Assembly: GCA_007115705.1 (NCBI GenBank)
Contig: QXEO01000411.1
Span: 2,418,001 to 2,482,000, forward strand
Direction: 5' to 3'
From: Dactylis glomerata
Lineage: Eukaryota > Streptophyta > Magnoliopsida > Poales > Poaceae
Length of the DNA: 64,000 nucleotides
Below are positions 54,986 to 64,000 of this stretch, piece after piece. Every line of letters begins with the position of its first letter. The first letter of the stretch is position 1. The notes beneath the pieces were generated by a model. That model was given only the letters and a program-made list of their open reading frames with translations. It searched no databases and was not told where the DNA came from. A program made the translations under genes and the position numbers.

Positions 54986-56016
54986 TGAAGGGAATATGCC
55001 CGAGAGGCAATAATAAAGTGGTTATTAACATATTCCATGTTTATGATAAATGTTTATTTCTTATGCTAGAATTGTATTAATCGGAAATATTAATACATGT
55101 GTGATTAATAAACTAAAATGTTCCTAGTAAAGCCTCTTTTTATACTAGCTCATTGATTAACCGATGATCAAGGTTTCCTGATCATGAACATTGGATGTTG
55201 TTAATAACGGGGTCATATCATTAGAAGAATGATGTGATGAACACTCACACCCATAGTACGAATAGCAATACGATCAAGTCATCAAGTTTCATTGCTATAT
55301 CAAACTCATACGAAATAGTTCTAATCCTCATACCATGAGATCATGTTAATCACTGATACCGGAAGAGTGCTTTGATGATATCAAACGTCACACCATAACA
55401 GGGTGATTATAAAGGTTGATTTGGGTATTCTGAAAGTATTAGTTGAGGCTCATGGATCAAGAGTGGAATTTGTCCGACCTGATGACGGGAAGATATTCTC
55501 TGGGCCCTTCTCGGTGATAATGCATTGGAATCGCTTGCAAGCATGTGACTAGGTCACGGGAATGCATTATCATGGAACGAATAAAGAGACTTGTCGGGAA
55601 CGAGATCGAACTAGGTATGGTTGATACCAAATGATCAGATCTTGGACAAGTAATAATATCGCGAGACAAAAGGAATTAACTATGTTCGTTATTGGTTCAC
55701 ACGATCACTAGTTCATCGTTGAGTAAGTGGGAGTCGTCATGGATTTCCATATCCCGTTGATGATTATTGATCGGAGAGGAGTCTCGATCATGTCCACGTT
55801 ATTCACGAACCGTAGGGTGACACACTTAAGGTTCGCCGTCGTTTTTGAGTGGATATGATACTCCGATCGAATTACAGGACAGCATAAGGGTTGTTTCAGA
55901 AAAGCGCCAAAACGGTTTTGGTATATCGAAATAACTCAAGGGGGTTTTTGTTAATGTTTTATTAATTCAATTAGTGTGAGTTTTAATTAGCATGAATGTC
56001 ATGCAAAATTAAAATG

Positions 56017-56077
56017 GGGGTTACCACCATAAAGAGGGGGTTACCACCATGAAGAGGGGGTTACCACCATGAAGAGG
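56017..56077 (+). repeat. 20-bp tandem repeat, right LTR
   Basis: Three units with phase ttaccacc at 56021, 56041 and 56061; one unit has ataaagag for atgaagag. Confidence 0.85.
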
Positions 56078-56095
56078 GGGCTGCCACCTCCTCTC

Positions 56096-56105
56096 CTATA
56101 AAAGG
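56096..56105 (+). promoter_or_regulatory. TATA box, right LTR of the copia element
   Basis: ctataaaagg, same context as 49499-49508; could give outward transcripts into 56590 onward. Confidence 0.6.
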
Positions 56106-56589
56106 AGCCTTCTTCTCCCTCTTCACACACTTCTTGATCCCCTCCCTTCCTCCCAAAGTTGCTGCCCCAAATCCATCTTGGCTTAGTGAAGCTCTGCCGG
56201 ATTGTTAGTTCGAGATTCACACACTTGGAGAAGTGAGTGTTGGAGTGTCCGGCGGATCCCTTCTTCCGCTGCACCGCTGGACCGAGGGCGTGGAGGAGAC
56301 GACGACAAGCCATACGTGTGACCGAGTATGGGGGCGCCGCCGGTTGTGGCGCCGTGTACACGATCTCGAGATCGTCAAGTGAACCACTACGTCGACTACG
56401 TCAAGTGAACGACTACGTCGACTACGTGCGTCTTCGTTGAGTCTCCATCGGCAACGTTTGTGCGGGAACGTAATCCCCGCTACCGGACTTCGAGGGTTAG
56501 TCTCCGTTGCTACCATCTCATAGATGTTCTTGGCTAGTTTTGTGTTCATGCGTAGGAAAATTTTTGTTTTCTATGCTACGAACCCATCA

Positions 56590-56594
56590 TAATT
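56590..56594. repeat. Target site duplication taatt, right copy
   Basis: Identical to 48392-48396. Confidence 0.93.
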
Positions 56595-57247
56595 TAGGAA
56601 GAGAAAAATGCCAATATGGATGAAGTTGCCCTGAATGTGCGCTTTGGTCATGAACTTGCAAATCGTGAATTTTAGGTCACGAAGTTGACACAAGCGAGCT
56701 CTTTGGTCAGTCCGTGATTGCGGCCGTTAGTTTGCATATGTGAAATATAGTTTGTCTACGAATTGCCCCCTAATTTTTTTTTCTTATCACCCATTGGTCC
56801 TCCATCCAACAAGAGGACAAATTGACCCCTTCTTTACCTCCAGCCGAAGCGGATATCGTCGATCTGCTTGACCCTGACCTTCCTGGCATTCTATGACCTC
56901 ACCATCGCCATCTAGCCACAGATCCTAAAGTCGGAGGACCTCGCCTGCCAAACCATGGCCCCAGATCCATGAGAGGATATTAGGAAAGATGGGAGGTGGG
57001 CCCCTTACCGACAGGCCATAGGCAGCGTCATCGGCGCTGTCAAAGTTGTTTACTACAACAAGCTCTACTACGACAAGCTTTGCCCGGCTCCGGTGATGGA
57101 GGGGTGAGAACGGCGGCGCGCCTTCGGCTCGCGCTAGTGTCTGTAGTCGTCGCTAGGTGGTCCAGTGACCTAATTGTAATTTTTATTACTTTTGAGATTC
57201 TTTGTACTGCTATTGATGATATAGATCGGTGGAATTTCGCAAAAAAA
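56595..57247 (+). other. Possible retroposed 3' end with short A-tract
   Basis: GC-rich sequence up to about 57130 passes into an AT-rich segment with ttgtactgctattgatgata and ends gaatttcgcaaaaaaaa (A-tract 57240-57247). This looks like the 3' end of a LINE or other retroposon. No RT motif and no target duplication were found; short frames here have no recognisable domain. Confidence 0.35.
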
Positions 57248-58522
57248 AGCAGTGTTGTTTCATCCTTCACGTGAAAGAAGATTAAATTGCGATTAAAAAC
57301 AGCCTTGTGCTTGATTCAATTAGTGGATATGCAATCTAAAGTTGGTGCAGATATATATCATGGTGTAAGCTATTGACAAAAGCCAAGAAACAGATGACAA
57401 TGGATAGTTAGATCAACCAGTTTCAGAGATGAAGATGATCCCATCACATACCACAAATATCATTTCGTAGGTGGAGTTTTGATGTAAATATTAGGCTTTC
57501 TTTGTTCGATCATGCATTCTGCTGTAAGTATTACTAGTTTTCTTATCGTCCCCCTGGTATTTCTTGGCAAAACTTAACATTTCGCAGGTACCACAAAACC
57601 TGAATAAAGTTTTAGCTCAAACATTAGCCTGTCTTCGACTAGCTAGTCCATATTTCATTCAAACATCAGGATCTATGTAGGTTTGTCATCCAAATCAATA
57701 GGGTCGGTGTGATCATCAATCCTGTCCATCACAACCTTCCCTTTTCTTCCAGACTAGAAATGCTACGTGTGTAGGGAAAGGAGATCCAGGAACCACTCTC
57801 AAAATCAGAAGGAACAAGAGCTTCACATGACAGGTCATCAGCTTAATGCGACTCTTGAAAGAGCTGTTGCAACCAAAGTATAGCTCCAGATTTGGATCGT
57901 GTAGTTATCAGTAAGATTCTGCAATCTCTTCTGTATAACAGTAGCATTGAGCGGTGAACCTGAACAGCAATAATGCCATTAAGGCTTAAACCACTACTAC
58001 ACTAAGAAAACCAGAATGTAAATCCTGGACAATTGAAAGAGAGGATACAATACTAAATACTAATTCACTATCATTGCATTGCTTAAACTTCCCAACTGCA
58101 AAGAGAACATAGTAACTGACCAAGATTACAAGGCAACTCATCTCCTTTTTCAACTGCCACACTGAGAACATAACATACCAACATTGACAGTGTCAATTTA
58201 CTTCCTGCCTACCTAATTAAACAGTCCAACTGAAAGCAAAATATTTGGCTTCATCTTCGCAGCATGCCAACAGCAGCAGGCTCAAGTTGCTGGATGTCTG
58301 CCCATAGCATGATCTGAAAAAATACAGTAGATTATGCTTGTGACAGTGTTATAGCATTCCAACTAACAAGGACTGAAATCCTACAACATTGCCACTATCT
58401 CTACTAATAATATTGCTACAGGTATGGTCCGTAGCCGTCGTAAGTACGCTTTCAATTCACCTAAAATATGTTTTTGTATGATAAAATTACCCACCACTGC
58501 CACCTATAAGTTAAAAGAACAT
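57248..58522. other. Intergenic DNA, no gene recognised
   Basis: AT-rich, not similar to other parts of the window. No domain-bearing frame was seen. It ends where similarity to the gypsy LTR begins (58523). Confidence 0.45.
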
Positions 58523-60854
58523 GTCTAGAGACTCAATTTGTCCATAACCGAGGACATGGCTAAACGCTTAGATTTGACACCCTGCAGGGGTTGTGCACTT
58601 TTACCTTCAGACTCATTTTACCCAAAGAATAAAATAAGACAAGACCTTTCTGAAGAAGCATTCAACCAAACTAGCGTGACCGTTCCCCCTATAATTCTGC
58701 TACCACCTCGTGTCAGTACTCATGGTTGAACCCTTACAACTTACTCAATCAAGACAGAGCCCATAGTGTCATAAGGCTGCACTGGAAGTACTCTAAACAT
58801 GGAAGACATAGTAATCTCTTTAATCCTGAGTGGCCATCCACAAGTGTACCCCCAGGTGATAACCACCACACATGTCCTAGGATGATAGCCAGGTGTGTGG
58901 TCCTAGGTAGCCAGTCAACATAACCCAACCAATACCAATTCAACCCAGGTGTTTCATTGGGGTTGTAGTTTAATCTTTAGAACAATTCATCAACAAAGCA
59001 TGGCATCTCTTTCCAAAGTAAATTTGCAATCCTATCAAGTGGGGGTTAAAGGATGGCTACACACTACTAGGATTTAGGCATTACATAAAACAGTTTCAGA
59101 ATTCCACCTATCATGTATACTACTGAAAACACTAATGCAGTAGTAAAAAGTAGGTAGAAGATATGTGTGTCACTTGCCTTGGAAACAACCAGCACACTCA
59201 CAGCAATTACACTTGTTGTTCAGCACCTCTTCACAATCTAAACAAGAAATATTACACACACATAAAAACACAATTTCAATGTGGCATTCATAGACATGTA
59301 TGCATGCATGCATGCAACACACATTTTAATTTCACACAACTTATGTTGTATGAAAATATTGCAATTAAGGTTCTCAGATGATACGTTTTAGTAAAACAAA
59401 ACCAATGCAAAAAAGAATTAATCAAAAATCACTTTTAGATTTTTAAATATTGAAAAAACTGTGATCTAGAAGCAAATAAACTACACCAAGTTTGTGCACG
59501 ATTCAAAAAGTGAGATTTTTTATTCTAAAACAATCTACAAGTCCAGAGTAATCCAAAGACTAGAAAAAATAGACTTGTAGAACAAAAGATATAAATTAAT
59601 TTGCATAAAATAGGATTTAAATCAATCTAAAATTCAATCCAGATTTGATACAAAAACTTAGTGGTTTGAATACACTAATGGATTCTACAAATCCTAAGAT
59701 TTCCATAGACATAAAATTTGTTTAAAATGGAGCTGTAGAACTTTTTATATGAAATAAACAAGTTTGCAGCAACTTAAATCAAATTGAATCTAAATTTTGA
59801 AAATAGGCCGGCCTGGGCTTGACACTTGGCGTGATATGATTAGTCGATACCGCTTTAGGCGGATTAGCCCTGGCAGCCGTTGGATCTAAAGGGGATCATG
59901 CGGCCCAGATCTAACTGTACCGCTTCGGTTAGTGATCTAACCCTATCGGTTAGATCTTGATCTAACGGCGGGAGAGAAGTCTGGGGAGGTGCTCACCGCG
60001 GGGGCGTCGGCGGTGATGATCCGGTGGCTCTGGAGTGGTTGGCGAGGCTGTTCCAGTGGTCTCCAGAGAAGACAGAGTAGAGGACGATGTGCGGAGCGGC
60101 TCGGCAAGGCCGCGTGCTTGATCTCTGGATCCCGGCGTGGTCCCCTTCGACGGCTGCAAGCGGACGGAGAGCTCCAGATAGCGGTGAGCTTCGGGTGCTA
60201 TCTCTGGTGAGGAATCGCGATGTCCTGGCGGCGAGATAAGAGGGGAAAATGGGGGAGGCGAGGGAGGGGCATTGGGGGGTTTTATGGGCGGGTTTAGCTT
60301 GCGCGAGGGGCTAGGGTTGCGGAGGAATCGGAGATCGTACGGCGCAGGTAGTTCCTGTGCTCCTCTGGGTCTCTGGCCAGAGGTAGGTGATGACGACGTG
60401 GCACTGACGGGTGGGCTCCAGCAGTCAGCGAGGGGGAGAGAGGGGAGGGCCGTACCGGTTCGAGGAGAGAGGCCCGGGTGGGCCGTGGGCCGTTTTGGCT
60501 CCTGGGCCGAAACGGTAGCCCGGGGCCTTTTCTTATTTTTCAAATTTTTCTTTTTCTATTTCTTTTCTATTTGAAAGCTTTGAATTTATAATTTGCTTAG
60601 ATTTGAATAATTTCAAATCTGCAAAATTTGTAAAATAGGCCAGAGGGTTTTAAACTGAATAAACTTCAGACCAGGTGTAAAAATAAAAGAAAATGATTTT
60701 TTTGAAGAAATCAAATTGGATCACATAAACCATTTGACAAATTTTTAAAATAAAGCATCTTATTTGAAAAAAATTAAACAGAGCTTGTTTCAAAAAATGT
60801 AAAAAGAATGAATTCATGCTGGTTTTAAATTTTTGAAAATCCTGGGATGTTACG
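58523..60854 (-). mobile_element. 3' LTR (outer end truncated) of the right-hand gypsy element
   Basis: Ends gggatgttacg, a mutated form of gggatgtgaca. A GC-rich block (59960-60530) gives Pro/Arg-rich chance frames. A TATA-like ccataaaacc (minus strand) lies near 60278-60288. A run of atgc repeats (tgcatgcatgcatgc) occurs at about 59300-59315. Confidence 0.7.
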
Positions 60855-62332
60855 GATTAACCCCCTTAAGATGAAGCTCGCCCTTGAGCTTCGAAAAGGC
60901 TAGCAAAATAGGTATGGGTGATATTCCTCCAAGGTTTTCTCCATGCTTCCAAGTATCTTCTTCCTTGGTGTGGTGGCTCCACTGTGCTCTACAGAACTTG
61001 ATGGTTTCCTCTGGTAGAACAAAACACTTCCCTACTACGCCCATAACTTCTAGGCTAACCCCCTTAAGATTGTTTAGCCTAATAACTTTAAATTCTAGAT
61101 AGAATTTGTATCTAATCCTCTTTTCTACTGGGGTGGTGAGTGTATTTGCTCTTCCTATGGCTTTAGTGGGAAATGCATGTTTTCTCACAAATGCTCTTGA
61201 TATGAATAAATGCGATGCTCCAGTATCAAATAAAATCCAATGTTGTAAAACAGTTGAGTGGAAACGTACCCATCACTTCTTCCACATTGATGTGGTTCAC
61301 ATGTCCCTTCTTGAATGGATTGGGCTTGGCATTTTCATCAGGCTTATTCTCTAGGCATCGATTTGCATAATGTCCAATCTTCTTGCACTTGTAACAGGTG
61401 ATTCGAGAGATCCTTCATAACCACCGGGTTGGAGTGGTGTTGTCCATTTCCTCCATTGGAATGTCCATTGCCTCCATTATGATTTCCATTTCCTCCATTG
61501 TGATTTCCATTGCCTCCATTGTGATTTCCATTGCCTCCATTGTGGTGACCATTGGAGTGGTTTCTATTGTTTCCACCATTGTGCCTATGGCCATTGGAGT
61601 TACCATTTCCATTGCCCTCAGAGAGGTGGAGTCTCTTGTGGGATTGTCCAGTGTGGGTCTTGCCATTGTTGAGCTTCCGCTTACGGTTTTCCTCCTTTCT
61701 TATATTGTTGTCCAGAGTAACAGCTTGGTCTAGTAGAGCCTGGTAGCTTGGAGCATAAGCTACTAACAAAGGTATCTCCAGTTCCCCTTTGAGTACATTG
61801 AGGAACTTGTCCTTCCTCTTGGCATCAGTGTCGATGTCTTCTGGTGCGTACCTTGACAGCGAGCAGGAGTCATCCATGTACTCCTTCAGTGTCCTGCCAC
61901 CCTGCTTCAGAGTGCGGAATTCGTCTTTCTTCAGATTCATAATGCCCGTGGAGATATGAGCATTACGAAAACCTTCCCTGAAAGAATCCCAGTCCAGACC
62001 TTCAATTGGATTGGTGACTTGGTATATTTCCCACCACATTGATGTTGGTCCCTCAAGCAGGTGGGCAGTGAATCTAATCTTTTCAGCATCTGTGCACTCA
62101 CAGGTAACCAAGTCCTTGTTGACTGAATGTAGCCAGTCATCGGCCACTATTGGGTCTGTGGCAGAAGAAAACTTGTTGGGTCTGAGCCTCAAAAAACGTG
62201 CCAACCTGTCAACCTGGAGCGGGGGTGGTGGCGGTGGCGGGTTGTTGTTCATGTTGTTGGCGCTTGCTTGGATGAATTGGGTCATCGTTTGCATGAGCTG
62301 AGCTTGGGCTACCACTAGCTGTTGAACAACCT

Positions 62333-62365
<33 letters not shown>

Positions 62366-62393
62366 CGTTGTTGTTTTCACGGCGAGGCAACAT
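60850..62393 (-). pseudogene. gag-pol: Gag-protease-(deleted pol) polyprotein remnant
   Basis: Starts MLPRREN at 62393, as in plant chromovirus-type gag proteins. A poly-Asn run, a poly-Pro run and the Retrotrans_gag core follow (ADDWLHSVNKDL, EGPTSMWWEIYQ, FRTLKQGGRTLKEYMDD). Next is a basic stretch and a 7-residue repeat (NHNGGNG) with about four copies. A frameshift before the zinc knuckle moves CYKCKKIGHYANRC (61355-61396) to another frame. The protease motif LFDTGASHLFI lies at about 61213-61230. The frame then passes directly to IKFCRAQWSHHTKEEDTW (about 60964-61015), which resembles the very end of chromovirus pol. RT, RNase H and integrase are therefore deleted. The stop (60850-60852) falls in the LTR. 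Confidence 0.75.
61440..61550 (-). repeat. 21-bp coding minisatellite in gag
   Basis: Repeats of a ccattgcctccattgtgattt-type unit encode tandem NHNGGNG heptads, with variants toward the ends. A second microsatellite, about twelve gtt/ttg triplets at 62331-62370, encodes the poly-Asn run. Confidence 0.85.
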
Positions 62394-62942
62394 CTGAGGT
62401 GGTTTTAGCACATGTGAGTAATAGATAGATAGAACTAAAGGAGAAAATCTTCCTACCCATGCACAATACAACATTCTAAGCAACAAGCAAGTTAAAACCA
62501 AACCGTCATTGAAAATCTTTATTGACACATTTTTTAAAAAAATACACGATAACGATATAATATGGTCATACACCAATTTGGTATGATCAAACTAGAAGTA
62601 ATGGTGGTCTACTCTATAACTGTCTTCATTTCAACATTTCTTCAGGTTCTTCGTCGGCCTTCATGTAGTGCATCTCTTTGAGTCAAGGAATATCATCATA
62701 TGAGTAGAAGTCTCATTCTTCTGGCACATTGTCATCTTCTTGTCCTTGCTTGATGGCTTCCAGAGGGTTGGGTCATCTAAAGTAAAAGGAAGCATTTGAA
62801 GATGAAGTAGGAGAGAATACAAGGAGTTTCAAGATGCCAACATTTTTTTATAAATAGAAGCAAGATGAGATAGAGATTTTTATCCTAGGGTCTTCCTATT
62901 TCTAATCCAAACCTAGGGTCTCGATCCTATAGGCAACACTAT

Positions 62943-62954
62943 GCTCTGATACCA
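62943..62954 (-). promoter_or_regulatory. Primer-binding site of the right-hand gypsy element
   Basis: gctctgatacca on the plus strand, i.e. tggtatcagagc: a full initiator tRNA-Met PBS. Confidence 0.85.
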
Positions 62955-62956
62955 TT

Positions 62957-64000
62957 CAGTAGCTTCCTACCTTTTGAAAAAGGCATGACTCCTGTGTTAA
63001 GTGCTACTCCCTGGATCACTGATAGCACTACAGTATAAAATATAGTAATCATTGCAGATAATGTCATTTATTACATCGCAAATCCAGATACGATACTCTT
63101 TAAACCTTACAAAAATAGCTTAGCCACTTGGACTAGCTGGAATACCAGAGTTTAACACAAAATAACACAACGGAAAGTAAATTGCAATGAGCCTCCATCT
63201 TCATCACGTGCCACAGGCAGACATGTTGGAATGTAGACTCGAGATCCCTACCAATTACTCATCCTCCGAATAACCTGCACGTTTGAATTTGCAGCCCCAG
63301 AGAAAAGGGGTCAGTACAACAACGTACTGGCAAATGACACATATTTGGTGGCTGTTGTGCAAAGACTATACTACATGATATTTGGCTAGTGGATCTTTTG
63401 GGCTAATTTGCACAAAGCAAGTTTTATCCTATATTTTCCAAATCAAAACATTTTTAATCATCCAAAGAATTTTAAGGGTCAAGATAACCCCCAGATGATA
63501 ACCACCACACAAATCCTGGGTTGAAAGCCAGGTTGAGCAGCTCTGGGTAGTAACTCAACAAAACTTGGATAACTCTCAGGTGATAACCACCACATACCAT
63601 GGGTTGATAGCCAGGTATATGGCCCTGAGTAGCCACCGCTCTAAAGTTGTTTTTAAACAATTTTAATAATTTATGAAAAGGTGATGAGATTCTTCCGTAC
63701 AGACCATGTCTAGAGACTCAATTTGTCCATAACCGAGGACACGGCTAAACTCTTAGATTTGACACCCTGCAGGGGTTGTGCACTTTCACCTTAAGACTCA
63801 TTTTACCCAAAGAATAAAATGAGACAAGACCTTTCTGAAGAAGCATTCAACCAAACTAGCCTAACTGTCCCCCCTATAATTCTGCTACCACCTCGTGTCA
63901 GTACTCATGGTTGAACCCTTACAACTTACTCAATCAAGACAGAGCTCATAGTGTCATAAGGCTGCACTAGAAGTACTCTAAACATGGAAGACATAGTAAT
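62957..64000 (-). mobile_element. 5' LTR of the right-hand gypsy element, cut by the window end
   Basis: Begins near cagtagcttccta, where the expected TG is mutated. It contains two imperfect units of about 100 bp (63484-63545, 63565-63640), each with a gtgataaccaccacat-type phrase and a gccaggt phrase. From 63703 it matches 58523-58800 with few differences. Confidence 0.7.

Larger units (their letters stand above)
48397..56589 (+). mobile_element. Ty1/copia retrotransposon, full-length but degenerate
   Basis: 8.2 kb with LTRs of 1596 and 1604 bp (starting tgaag(c/g)gaatatgcccgag, ending acgaacccatca), a perfect target duplication (taatt), an initiator-Met PBS (49994-50006) and a PPT (54973-54985). 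The LTR start resembles the large Triticeae copia families whose LTRs begin with a ..atatgccc..gaggcaataataaa phrase (Angela/BARE-type, inference). LTRs differ at roughly 55 positions by eye plus two larger indels, the oldest-looking LTR pair here. Internal coding sequence is riddled with stops. Confidence 0.9.
54986..56589 (+). mobile_element. Right LTR of the copia element
   Basis: 1604 bp ending acgaacccatca. It retains the 53-bp segment missing on the left (55108-55160) and lacks the segment between the two aatgttt repeats of the left copy. Confidence 0.9.
58523..64000 (-). mobile_element. Long-LTR Ty3/gypsy element with internally deleted pol, minus strand
   Basis: 3' LTR remnant 58523-60854, internal region 60855-62954 (2.1 kb), 5' LTR from about 62957 past the window end. 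Internal coding is gag, protease and a C-terminal pol tail. Homology between the LTRs runs from catgtctagagactc (58523 and 63703). The outer end of the 3' LTR is missing by about 0.75 kb. Related to the element at 8111-40691 by LTR and leader similarity. Confidence 0.8.

Noticed and set aside
59962..60543. 193-codon Pro/Ser-rich frame on the minus strand
   Set aside because: It falls wholly inside a gypsy LTR GC-rich block; such LTR frames are often mispredicted as genes.
62331..62370. gtt/ttg repeat as a possible telomere-like or satellite array
   Set aside because: It is a short triplet microsatellite in the gag reading frame, read as poly-Asn.

Overview
This window is transposable-element-dominated DNA from a large-genome grass, most likely Triticeae or a close pooid relative. 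The basis is nested long LTR retrotransposons, Stowaway-type MITEs with the CTCCCTCCG terminus, plant LINEs with a zf-RVT/RNase H tail, and element types typical of wheat and barley. I saw no intact host gene and no structural RNA gene. Family-lineage names are inferences from motifs; no database could be searched.

Layout. 1-8110: a patchwork built largely from a 'putative gypsy type transposon' (Transposase_28-like) element. It includes two nested inverted duplications (2407-2655 with 4307-4555; 4553-4790 with 6146-6385) and a 335-bp LTR with a primer-binding site (2962-3315). 8111-40691: a minus-strand Ty3/gypsy element with very long LTRs, split by later insertions. The first is a plus-strand gag-only Sirevirus-like Ty1/copia element (10125-20478, target duplication agtac). 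The second is a minus-strand Athila-like element (22140-35826, target duplication agcct) that itself carries a plus-strand gag-protease gypsy element (27939-31950, target duplication ccaag) and a 5'-truncated LINE (32562-34880). A minus-strand LINE tail with an RNase H-like frame (38038-38757) lies in the host LTR. 40692-40925: a Transposase_28-family fragment. 40926-46045: a second Athila-like element without its 3' LTR. 46046-48396 and 56590-58522: the least repetitive DNA here, with GC-rich blocks and MITEs, split by an old Ty1/copia element (48397-56589, target duplication taatt). 58523-64000: another minus-strand long-LTR gypsy element with a gag-protease frame from which reverse transcriptase and integrase are deleted; its 5' LTR runs off the window.

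How it works together. Almost every LTR element here is non-autonomous: signals for transcription, priming and packaging (TATA boxes, PBS, PPT) and often gag are kept, while reverse transcriptase and integrase are missing or destroyed. Their perfect target duplications show they were mobilised, presumably by enzymes supplied in trans. The points most worth a second look are the gag-protease frame whose C terminus lies inside its own LTR, the palindrome cluster plus symmetric TATA box of the Sirevirus-like LTR, the nested inverted duplications near the left end, and a conflict between nesting order and LTR divergence.
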